NCBI GenBank assembly: GCA_002415895.1 | Contig: DIAV01000211.1 | Span: 2,591 to 8,179, forward strand | From: Anaerolineales bacterium UBA5069 | Lineage (GTDB): Bacteria > Chloroflexota > Anaerolineae > Caldilineales > Caldilineaceae | DNA length: 5,589 nt | Direction: 5' to 3' | Shown: piece by piece, positions 1 through 5,589 of the stretch | How the letters are laid out: every line of letters starts with the position of its first letter | Numbering within the stretch: the stretch's first letter is position 1 | The notes under the pieces: generated by a model | The model's input: only the letters and a program-made list of their open reading frames with translations | Told to the model about the DNA's origin: nothing | Database searches by the model: none | Made by a program: the position numbers and the translations under genes

Positions 1-659
<659 letters not shown>

Positions 660-755
660 ATACGCGGGTGCGCAGATGTTGCGGATACGGTCAAGAAGGC
701 ATGTGAAGCGCTTTTGCTTCCTGCTGCGTACATGTGTTGAAGAGGAGTTGCGCGA

Positions 756-1700
756 ATGGCTGTAGAGATAGAGGTGGAGGGAACGCAACGATTGGGCTGG
801 GGGCAATGGCTGCGCGCGCGCCCGCGCGTGCAGGGTTTTTTGCTTGTGCTGCCCGCGCTCATCTGGATGCTGCTTCTGCTCATCATCCCGCTGGTGCTCA
901 CGGTGATTACGAGCTTTGGCCGGCGCGATCCCGACGGCAACGTCATCTACACCTTCACGCTGGAGAACTACCTGCGGTTGCTCGGCTTAACGCCCGAGGG
1001 CTTCGATCCCCTCTATGCGCGCATTCTCTGGCGCTCGGTCGTGCTGGCCTTCTGGACGACGCTGCTGGTGATCCTGCTTGCCTACCCACTGGCCTATTTC
1101 ATTGCGCGTGCGCCCGTCAAGCGGCGCAGCCTCTATACCTTCATGGTGCTTGTGCCGCTGTGGACGAACTTTGTCATTCGCATTTATGCGTGGGTGATGA
1201 TTCTGCGCAATCAGGGGGTGCTCAACAGTACGCTGGGGTGGGCTGCCGGGCTGCTGGGGATTCCCTTCACGGCCTTCGACTTCTACCCGTCGCAGGGGGC
1301 CGTGCTTGTGGGCATGGTCTACGAGTTCCTGCCCTTCATGATCCTGCCCATCTACACCTCGCTGGAGAAGATTGAGCCTGTACTCTACGAAGCGGCGGCC
1401 GATTTGGGGGCGGCGGCTTGGCGCACCTTCGTGCGCGTCACGCTGCCCCTGTCACTGCCGGGCCTCACGGCGGGCACAATTCTGGTCTTCATCCCCGTCA
1501 TCGGCACTTTCGTCGTTTCGGACATTCTGGGCGGCAAACAGGTGATTCTGGTGGGCAACCTGATTCAGCGTCAGTTTCTCGATGCACGCAACCCGCCCTT
1601 TGGTTCGGCGGCGTCGATCATCCTCATGGTCTTTACGCTGCTCTTCACACTCTACTATACGCGCCGGTTCGGCTTTGGCGAGGAGATTCGAGGCGGATGA
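756..1700 (+). CDS. potB: PotB, polyamine ABC importer permease
   Basis: Inner-membrane permease, one half of the transport channel, 314 residues (family members are usually about 275-310). Six hydrophobic segments are visible at about residues 27-54, 92-117, 126-150, 180-201, 235-256 and 283-302. The cytoplasmic EAA loop that docks on the ATPase starts at Glu212 ([14 protein letters not shown], then the usual [11 protein letters not shown]). The extracytoplasmic stretch after segment 1, with [15 protein letters not shown], and the motif [12 protein letters not shown] are typical of PotB/PotH permeases. The ATG at 756 is supported by GAAGAGGAG at 739-747, eight bases upstream. It follows potA after a 96-nt gap in which I see only a 5-bp hairpin (705-720) and no convincing promoter, so it is probably co-transcribed. 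The stop codon overlaps the potC start. The protein contains no cysteine. Confidence 0.95.
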   Translation: MAVEIEVEGTQRLGWGQWLRARPRVQGFLLVLPALIWMLLLLIIPLVLTVITSFGRRDPDGNVIYTFTLENYLRLLGLTPEGFDPLYARILWRSVVLAFWTTLLVILLAYPLAYFIARAPVKRRSLYTFMVLVPLWTNFVIRIYAWVMILRNQGVLNSTLGWAAGLLGIPFTAFDFYPSQGAVLVGMVYEFLPFMILPIYTSLEKIEPVLYEAAADLGAAAWRTFVRVTLPLSLPGLTAGTILVFIPVIGTFVVSDILGGKQVILVGNLIQRQFLDARNPPFGSAASIILMVFTLLFTLYYTRRFGFGEEIRGG

Positions 1701-2536
1701 ACGTACGGCGCAACGGCTGGTTTACCACAACGCTGGCGGTGCTGGTGTACGCGTTTATGTACGCCCCCATTGTTGTGCTGATCTTCTTTTCGTTTAACGA
1801 GTCGCGCACGAATGTCGTCTTCACGGGTTTTGTGAATCGGCAGCCGTGTGGCCCCTTCTACTGGTACTGCCAGCTCTTTAACAACAGCGATGTGATGGAG
1901 GCGGCGCGCAATACACTCATCATCGCGTTTACTTCCACCCTCACCGCCACCATCTTCGGCACAATGGCCGCGCTGGGCTTGCAGCGCTATGCCTTCTTTG
2001 GCAAGCGCGCCGCCGAGGCCTCCATCTACACGCCCATCGTCTCGCCCGAGATTGTCATGGGTATTGGCATTCTGGTCTTCTTCAGCGCCGCCTTTGGCTG
2101 GCTCAACGGCGTGCTGGGGCTGCGCGGCGACAACCGTCTTTCCATGGGCATGACGACCATCATCGTTTCACACGTGGCCTTCAGCATGCCCTTTGTGATT
2201 CTGACCGTGCGCGCGCGCCTGGTGGGCTTTGATCCCTCGATTGAGGAAGCCGCCGCCGACCTGGGCGCCAATGAATGGACAACCTTCCGCCGGATTACGC
2301 TGCCGCTGATCGCGCCGGGCGTCTATGCCGGGGCTATGCTTGCCTTCACCCTCTCGCTGGATGACTTCATCATCACCTTCTTCACCAGTGGCCCCGGCTC
2401 CACCACGCTGCCCATCTATGTCTATGGGCTGCTGCGCCGCACAGTGACGCCCGAAGTCAACGCTCTCTCCACGGTATGGATTCTGGCTGTGCTCGTGCTT
2501 GTGCTTGCCTATCAGCGCATTGAAGCGCGGGACTAA
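1697..2536 (+). CDS. potC: PotC, polyamine ABC importer permease
   Basis: Second channel-forming permease, 279 residues, slightly longer than E. coli PotC. The start is the ATG at 1697, which overlaps the potB stop as ATGA; GAGGAG near 1680-1685 is a plausible ribosome binding site. The same frame is open further left, but that part is a shadow of potB. The N-terminus ([20 protein letters not shown]) and SFNESR match PotC/PotI permeases, and the EAA loop is at residues 184-190 onward ([14 protein letters not shown]). SLDDF near residue 220 and SPEVNAL-like TPEVNAL near 251 are further family marks. The first extracytoplasmic loop has an expansion carrying Cys51 and Cys58 (CGPFYWYC), the only cysteines in the protein and possibly a disulfide. 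Overlap with potB suggests translational coupling. The gene ends 6 nt before a large inverted repeat. Confidence 0.95.
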   Translation: MNVRRNGWFTTTLAVLVYAFMYAPIVVLIFFSFNESRTNVVFTGFVNRQPCGPFYWYCQLFNNSDVMEAARNTLIIAFTSTLTATIFGTMAALGLQRYAFFGKRAAEASIYTPIVSPEIVMGIGILVFFSAAFGWLNGVLGLRGDNRLSMGMTTIIVSHVAFSMPFVILTVRARLVGFDPSIEEAAADLGANEWTTFRRITLPLIAPGVYAGAMLAFTLSLDDFIITFFTSGPGSTTLPIYVYGLLRRTVTPEVNALSTVWILAVLVLVLAYQRIEARD

Positions 2537-2542
2537 ACCCAT

Positions 2543-2693
2543 TACCTGCAAAGACAACATCTTCAACGCAAAGGCACCGAGGAATGCAAAGAAACGCAAA
2601 GGACGACAACAGTCAATTGGCGCAGTTGCTTTTCCTTTGCGTTTCTTTGCATTCCTCGGTGCCTTTGCGTTGAAGATGTTGTCTTTGCAGGTA
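2543..2693. repeat. Perfect 61-bp inverted repeat, MITE-like element
   Basis: Arms 2543-2603 and 2633-2693 are exact reverse complements over all 61 bases, separated by a 29-nt centre (2604-2632). Pairing stops abruptly at both outer ends. The outermost bases of each arm are TA followed or preceded by CCTGCAAAG/CTTTGCAGG, so the structure can be read as a 59-bp terminal inverted repeat flanked by a TA duplication, the target type known for IS630/Tc1-mariner elements and their MITEs. Because TA is its own complement, this cannot be separated from simple arm sequence here. Each arm carries four GCAAAG hexamers. There is no gene inside; short frames through it only give repeat-derived peptides (NAKAPRNAKK). 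It sits between potC and potD within a single-direction operon, so its transcript would fold into a very long hairpin. There is no U-tract, so it is not a typical terminator. Confidence 0.95.
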
Positions 2694-2712
2694 TGAATTT
2701 GGCCGCATAGGG

Positions 2713-2718
2713 TACAAT
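2713..2718 (+). promoter_or_regulatory. Possible -10 hexamer upstream of first potD
   Basis: TACAAT matches the bacterial -10 consensus at five of six positions and lies 54 nt ahead of the potD start at 2773. No good -35 hexamer is present at the right distance; TTGCAG at 2685-2690, within the end of the inverted repeat, is 22 nt away and matches poorly. If real, it would give the binding protein its own promoter downstream of the repeat. Weak evidence from a single hexamer. Confidence 0.3.
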
Positions 2719-2724
2719 CCTCGG

Positions 2725-2740
2725 CGCGCACTTTTGCGCG
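2725..2740 (+). other. Small hairpin in leader of first potD
   Basis: CGCGCA and TGCGCG form a 6-bp GC-rich stem with a CTTT tetraloop. It falls in the expected leader, between the -10-like hexamer and the Shine-Dalgarno sequence of the first potD. No function can be assigned, and a stem of this size can arise by chance in GC-rich DNA. Confidence 0.35.
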
Positions 2741-2759
2741 TATGTTGCACCTGGTGCCC

Positions 2760-2775
2760 AAGGAGTTCTCAATTG
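2760..2775 (+). promoter_or_regulatory. Shine-Dalgarno and TTG start of first potD
   Basis: AAGGAG at 2760-2765 is followed after seven bases by TTG at 2773-2775. This start yields a clean lipoprotein signal peptide (MRLSLTCRRGHHW, then a hydrophobic stretch ending LLSAC). The frame is open further upstream to another TTG at 2734, but that extension adds 13 residues (MRVCCTWCPRSSQ) with extra cysteines and no ribosome binding site, so 2773 is preferred. Confidence 0.8.
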
Positions 2776-3933
2776 CGCCTCTCTCTCACTTGTCGTCGAG
2801 GTCACCACTGGATCTTGCTGGCGCTGCCGCTCCTGCTGTTGAGTGCGTGCGTCGCACCGATACAGCCGGGCGCGACGCAGTCTGCTGCGCCGGCGCAGGA
2901 CGCCACGGCCTTTGTCTGCCCGCCCGCCAACCCGCGTCTTGAGGTTACCTCCACAGAGCTAAACCTCTACACATTTGCCGAGTATGTGCCGCAGGACCAC
3001 ATCCGCTGCTTTGCCGAGACCTATGGCATCAAGGTGAACCAGGATGTCTATTCGACCAACAGTGAAATGTATGCCAAGCTGGCCGCCGGCGGCGCAAGCT
3101 ATGACATGGTGCAGCCCACAGACTACATTGTGGAACTGCTCATCCGGCAGAACCTGTTGCAGAAGCTCGACAAATCGCAACTGACTGCGCTGGATGGCGT
3201 GAATCCCGCTTATCTCAACCTGCCTTTTGACCCAGGTAATGAGTTTACTGTGCCCTATCAGGCGGGCACCTATGCCATTGCCGTGAACACCGCTGCTGTG
3301 GAGACGGTCCCCAGTGCCTGGGCCGACCTCTGGAACGCCGAGTATGCCGACCGCATGGTTTTTCTGGATGATGCGCGCTCGGTGATTGGGTTGACGCTGC
3401 TCACGCTTGGCTATGATCTAAACAGCACAGACCCTGCGCAGTTGGAGGAAGCCAAGGCGCGCCTGGCCGAGCTTGTGCCTAACATCAAACTCTTTGAGAG
3501 CGACAGCCCCAAGACGGCGCTGATTGCAGGCGATGTGGACCTGGGCATGGCGTGGACGGGCGAGGCGGTGCTGGCCCAGCGTGAGTTGCCCGCAATCGAG
3601 TATGTCTATCCCAGCGAAGGGGCGATTCTCTGGCAGGACAACTATGCGATTCCGGCCAGTGCGCCCCACGCCGATGCGGCGCTGGCGTTTATCAACTACA
3701 CCTTGCAGCCCGATCTTTTCTGGCTGACACTGCGCGACTTTCCCTACACCAACCCCAACGACGGCGCGCTCGACTATGCGCGCGTGCATCAGCCCGACTT
3801 GTACGCGGCGTACATGAACTCGCCCATTACCAACATGCCGCCAGAGGCGCTGGCCAACGGCCACCACCTGCAGGACGTTGGTGAAGCGCTTGTGCTCTAT
3901 GACAGAATCTGGACCGAAGTGAAGGCGCAGTAG
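2773..3933 (+). CDS. potD: PotD-like polyamine-binding lipoprotein, copy 1
   Basis: Extracytoplasmic substrate-binding protein that delivers ligand to PotB-PotC; 386 residues from the TTG start. The signal peptide is residues 1-25 with lipobox LSAC and lipid-modified Cys26, followed by a short Ala/Gln/Pro-rich tether. The mature domain follows PotD closely: FAEYVP (67-73 region), SEMYAKL, SYDMVQPTDY, PFDPGNEFTVPY, LDDARSVIG, AWTGEA, WQDNYAIP and DFPYTNPN. Compared with E. coli PotD as I recall it, Trp287 and Asp289 (WQD), Trp261, Asp200 and Tyr335 are kept. The WTEY tryptophan and threonine are Phe68 and Ala69, and the residue after DDAR is Ser203 instead of Glu. Apart from Cys26 it has only Cys49 and Cys79, both conserved in copy 2. 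It is separated from potC by the inverted repeat. A related cationic ligand is possible instead of spermidine or putrescine. Confidence 0.93.
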   Translation: MRLSLTCRRGHHWILLALPLLLLSACVAPIQPGATQSAAPAQDATAFVCPPANPRLEVTSTELNLYTFAEYVPQDHIRCFAETYGIKVNQDVYSTNSEMYAKLAAGGASYDMVQPTDYIVELLIRQNLLQKLDKSQLTALDGVNPAYLNLPFDPGNEFTVPYQAGTYAIAVNTAAVETVPSAWADLWNAEYADRMVFLDDARSVIGLTLLTLGYDLNSTDPAQLEEAKARLAELVPNIKLFESDSPKTALIAGDVDLGMAWTGEAVLAQRELPAIEYVYPSEGAILWQDNYAIPASAPHADAALAFINYTLQPDLFWLTLRDFPYTNPNDGALDYARVHQPDLYAAYMNSPITNMPPEALANGHHLQDVGEALVLYDRIWTEVKAQ

Positions 3934-3945
3934 GGGAACCAGCGC

Positions 3946-3971
3946 ACGCGCATTTTCGTATGCATGTGCGT
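3946..3971 (+). other. Hairpin in the spacer after first potD
   Basis: Positions 3946-3953 pair with 3964-3971 as an 8-bp stem including one G-U pair, with a 10-nt loop. It begins 12 nt after the stop of the first potD. No T-run follows, so it is not a typical intrinsic terminator; it could stabilise the upstream mRNA end or be chance. Confidence 0.35.
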
Positions 3972-3994
3972 AGCAGCAGGACAATCTTGAATCG

Positions 3995-4013
3995 CGATGC
4001 CGGCAGCGCATCG
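3995..4013 (+). other. Small hairpin in the spacer between the potD genes
   Basis: CGATGC at 3995-4000 and GCATCG at 4008-4013 form a 6-bp stem with a 7-nt loop. It is the middle of three hairpins in this 118-nt spacer. There is no other sign of function. Confidence 0.3.
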
Positions 4014-4017
4014 AAGT

Positions 4018-4034
4018 GGCCCGCAGCGCGGGCC
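4018..4034 (+). promoter_or_regulatory. GC hairpin abutting second potD ribosome binding site
   Basis: GGCCCGC and GCGGGCC form a perfect 7-bp stem, all G-C pairs, around an AGC loop. It ends three bases before the AAGGAG Shine-Dalgarno sequence (4038-4043) of the second potD, whose GTG start follows eight bases later at 4052. The stem leaves the ribosome binding site exposed but could set translation rate or block an exonuclease. It lacks a T-tract, so termination is unlikely. Confidence 0.45.
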
Positions 4035-4051
4035 TGCAAGGAGCATAAAGC

Positions 4052-5197
4052 GTGAAGCGAAGTCTAACCCTCCGATTGGTGACGTTTGGTTTGTTGGTCG
4101 CAAGTCTGCTGGTGTTGGCCGCATGTGGAGCCGGCGGCGCTGCCGAGAGTGACACGGCCGATGCAACGGGTGAATTCACCTGCCCCGAACCGGACCCGCG
4201 CGTTGAAGTCACCTCCAGCGAGCTCAATCTCTTTGTGTGGACCGAATACATCCCCACCGAGATGATTGACTGCTTTGAACAGGCCTATGACATCAAGGTC
4301 AACACCAACGAGTTCTCGAGCAACGAGGAGATGTACGCCAAGCTTTCGGCGGGCAATACAAGCTACGACCTCGCGCAGCCCACAGATCAGCTTGTGAGCC
4401 TCATGGTGCGCCAGAATGTGATAGAGAAGCTGGATGCGAGCAAGCTGCCGGTGCTGGCCAATTTCAGCCCCTCCTTCCTCAACCAGCCCTTTGACCCCAA
4501 CAACGACTACACCATTCCCTATCAGGGCGGCATGGATGCGATTGTGGTCAATGGGGCAGCCGTCGAATCCACCCCCGCAGCCTTTGCGGACCTTTGGAAG
4601 GACGAGTATGCAGGGCGGCTGGTGATGGTTGATGACGCACGCACAATCATCGGGGCCACACTCCTGACGCTGGGCTATGACATCAACACCACGGATGAGG
4701 CGCAACTGGAAGAAGCCAAGGCCAGCCTGGCCACCTTGGTATCCAACGTCAAAATCTTTGACAGCGACAGCCCCAAGACGGCGCTCATTGCCGGAGATGC
4801 CGACCTGGGCATTGTGTGGACGGGCGAGGCACGCCTGGCCAAGGATGAAGTTGAGACAATCGAATTTATCTATCCCAGCGAAGGCGCGGTCATCTGGCAG
4901 GACAACTGGGCCATCCCCACGGGTGCGCCCCATCCCGACGCCGCCTATGCATGGCTCAACTACATTAACCAACCCGAACTCTTCTGGACGACCATGCGCG
5001 ATTTCCCCTATATCAACCCCAACCAGGCGTCGCTTGATTATGCGCAGGGTAATCAGCCTGAACTCTACGCCAAGTACATGGAGTCCAACATTACCAACGT
5101 GCCCGCCGATGCGATTGCCGCGGCCCACCGCATTGAAGATGTGGGCGAGGCCACTGTGCTCTATGATCGCATTTGGACGGAAGTGAAGGGGCAGTAG
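4052..5197 (+). CDS. potD: PotD-like polyamine-binding lipoprotein, copy 2
   Basis: Second substrate-binding lipoprotein of the operon, 381 residues. The GTG start is supported by AAGGAG at 4038-4043. Signal peptide residues 1-24 end in lipobox LAAC with lipid-modified Cys25, then a Gly/Ala/Asp-rich tether. It aligns without gaps to copy 1 over the last 340 residues, about 63% identical by hand count. It keeps the classic PotD motif WTEY (63-66), EEMYAKL, DDAR (Asp195), WTGE (Trp256), WQD (Trp282, Asp284) and Tyr330. The PTD loop ends in Gln113 where copy 1 and E. coli PotD have Tyr, and Thr198 replaces the Glu after DDAR. Besides Cys25 it has only Cys44 and Cys74, matching copy 1. It lies 118 nt after copy 1 and is followed by the operon terminator. 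Retention of WTEY makes it the more canonical polyamine binder of the two; the exact ligand is not known. Confidence 0.94.
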   Translation: MKRSLTLRLVTFGLLVASLLVLAACGAGGAAESDTADATGEFTCPEPDPRVEVTSSELNLFVWTEYIPTEMIDCFEQAYDIKVNTNEFSSNEEMYAKLSAGNTSYDLAQPTDQLVSLMVRQNVIEKLDASKLPVLANFSPSFLNQPFDPNNDYTIPYQGGMDAIVVNGAAVESTPAAFADLWKDEYAGRLVMVDDARTIIGATLLTLGYDINTTDEAQLEEAKASLATLVSNVKIFDSDSPKTALIAGDADLGIVWTGEARLAKDEVETIEFIYPSEGAVIWQDNWAIPTGAPHPDAAYAWLNYINQPELFWTTMRDFPYINPNQASLDYAQGNQPELYAKYMESNITNVPADAIAAAHRIEDVGEATVLYDRIWTEVKGQ

Positions 5198-5212
5198 CTG
5201 GAACTGCATCAT

Positions 5213-5252
5213 TGGTAACTGATAGCTGGTAACCGCGTGAGTGGGTTACTGG
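5213..5252. repeat. Degenerate 14-bp repeat with inverted copy
   Basis: TGGTAAC occurs at 5213-5219 and again at 5227-5233, a 14-bp period, with the partial complement GGTTAC at 5244-5249. GTAACC (5229-5234) and GGTTAC form a 6-bp stem, extendable by wobble pairs. It lies between the second potD stop and the terminator. It looks like a decayed simple repeat; no function is evident. Confidence 0.45.
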
Positions 5253-5264
5253 TCATTTTCAGGC

Positions 5265-5301
5265 AAACGAGGCTTCCGACTCTGGAAGCCTCGTTTTGTG
5301 C
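5265..5301 (+). terminator. Rho-independent terminator of pot operon
   Basis: Positions 5265-5277 pair perfectly with 5284-5296 as a 13-bp stem with a 6-nt loop (GACTCT). The descending arm runs into TTTT and a T-rich stretch (TTTTGTGCTTGTT). This is a textbook intrinsic terminator 67 nt after the second potD stop, and it separates the polyamine operon from the next gene. Confidence 0.88.
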
Positions 5302-5330
5302 TTGTTGGTGGTGCAACTTGTGACGCTTCT

Positions 5331-5357
5331 TACGCGCCGCGCGCTGCCGGGCGCGTA
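5331..5357. promoter_or_regulatory. Inverted repeat overlapping a -10-like site
   Basis: TACGCGCC (5331-5338) and GGCGCGTA (5350-5357) are perfect inverted repeats around 11 nt. The right arm overlaps TATACT at 5356-5361, which matches the -10 consensus at five of six positions, about 70 nt ahead of the ATG at 5429. This arrangement fits an operator for a dimeric repressor at the promoter of the last gene. No convincing -35 is seen at the right spacing, so both promoter and operator are tentative. Confidence 0.35.
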
Positions 5358-5428
5358 TACTTGATTGCGTTGTGATTGGGCTATCCGCCCACCCGTTGTT
5401 TGGCCCGCATTCTGGCCTGAGGTGAAAC

Positions 5429-5589
5429 ATGCAATTCGAAAATCCATTCAAGCGTGTCGAGCAACTCAAGCGCGTCAAGAATGTCCCCCGCGAATCACAA
5501 GGAGAGCGTGTGCCGCCGGGCCAGTTCCTGACCCAGCGCTTTCCCGTTCTCCACTATGGCTCCACGCCCAAATACAAATCGCTGGACGA
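5429..5589 (+). CDS. Sulfite-oxidase-like molybdopterin oxidoreductase (3' partial)
   Basis: First 53 codons of a gene cut by the window edge. It begins at ATG 5429 with GAGGTGA at 5419-5425 just upstream. The motif from residue 28, [20 protein letters not shown], is the characteristic N-terminal signature of the bacterial/archaeal sulfite-oxidase-like family that binds a molybdenum-molybdopterin cofactor; these proteins have a short lead of charged residues before it, as here ([16 protein letters not shown]). There is no signal peptide in the visible part, so a cytoplasmic enzyme is likely. The molybdenum-ligating cysteine and the dimerisation region lie outside. The natural substrate of this subfamily is generally unknown, and sulfite should not be assumed. 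It is a separate transcription unit from the pot operon, given the terminator between them. Confidence 0.8.
   Translation, partial: MQFENPFKRVEQLKRVKNVPRESQGERVPPGQFLTQRFPVLHYGSTPKYKSLD

Noticed and set aside
660..755. Possible promoter or terminator between potA and potB
   Set aside because: Only a 5-bp hairpin (705-720) and no convincing -35/-10 pair or T-tract were found.
734..1375. A 213-residue plus-strand frame overlapping potB
   Set aside because: It is the +1 shadow of potB; the Ala/His/Cys-rich composition is not protein-like, and potB has clear motifs.
1418..1696. N-terminal extension of potC upstream of 1697
   Set aside because: The frame is open but its translation inside potB is not protein-like ([13 protein letters not shown]), while the ATG at 1697 gives the normal PotC N-terminus and the ATGA overlap.
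2543..2693. The inverted repeat as an intrinsic terminator or a CRISPR repeat
   Set aside because: There is no T-tract after the stem and the stem is far too long for a terminator; there are only two arms in inverted orientation with no spacers, so it is not a CRISPR array.
2168..2761. Minus-strand and plus-strand frames through the inverted repeat (NAKAPRNAKK-type peptides)
   Set aside because: The peptides are translated repeat DNA; part of the minus-strand frame is a shadow of potC. No ribosome binding site or family similarity is visible.
2734..2772. Upstream TTG start for the first potD at 2734
   Set aside because: It has no Shine-Dalgarno sequence and would put extra residues before an already complete lipoprotein signal peptide; TTG 2773 has AAGGAG at good spacing.
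3418..4257. A 279-residue minus-strand open frame spanning the potD spacer
   Set aside because: It overlaps the coding parts of both potD genes, and its translation has no family features.
4064..5212. A 382-residue open frame on the minus strand covering almost all of the second potD
   Set aside because: It is the antisense shadow of a clear PotD lipoprotein gene; its translation is His/Gly/Val-rich with no recognisable motif, a usual effect of GC-rich codon use.
5209..5478. Minus-strand frames across the terminator and into the last gene
   Set aside because: They cross a strong plus-strand terminator and the start of a recognisable molybdoenzyme gene, and their translations carry no motif.

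Overview
The window is GC-rich bacterial DNA. It is dominated by one plus-strand operon for a polyamine (spermidine/putrescine-type) ABC importer, in the order potA (5' end outside the window), potB, potC, potD, potD. After a strong intrinsic terminator comes the start of a separate gene for a sulfite-oxidase-like molybdopterin oxidoreductase, which runs off the right edge. Protein style, lipoprotein-type binding proteins, intergenic repeat style and gene content suggest an environmental Chloroflexota (Anaerolineae/Caldilineae-like) bacterium. That placement is an impression from the sequence; there is no rRNA or other marker here to prove it.

Layout: 1-659 is the C-terminal part of the ATPase PotA (Walker B, D-loop, H-loop, TOBE region). 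Positions 756-1700 and 1697-2536 encode the two permease subunits, overlapping by ATGA, each with an EAA loop. Positions 2543-2693 hold a perfect 61-bp inverted repeat around a 29-nt centre, flanked by TA, which looks like a small non-coding mobile element (MITE-like) inserted 6 nt after the potC stop. Positions 2773-3933 and 4052-5197 encode two paralogous lipoprotein substrate-binding proteins, about 63% identical over 340 ungapped positions by hand count. Their start codons are TTG and GTG. A 13-bp-stem terminator at 5265-5296 closes the operon. Positions 5198-5428 also contain a degenerate 14-bp repeat and an 8-bp inverted repeat overlapping a -10-like hexamer ahead of the last gene (5429 onward).

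How it works together: the two PotD-like lipoproteins would capture substrate outside the membrane and deliver it to the PotB-PotC channel, driven by a PotA dimer. The two binding proteins differ at recalled ligand-contact positions (WTEY versus FAEY, Gln versus Tyr in the PTD loop). Both lack the acidic residue that follows DDAR in E. coli PotD, so they may differ in polyamine preference or bind a related cation. I do not see a wholly new system. The most unusual items are the perfect palindrome inside the operon, the tandem divergent binding proteins, and the strictly paired cysteines confined to exported parts of PotC and both PotDs.
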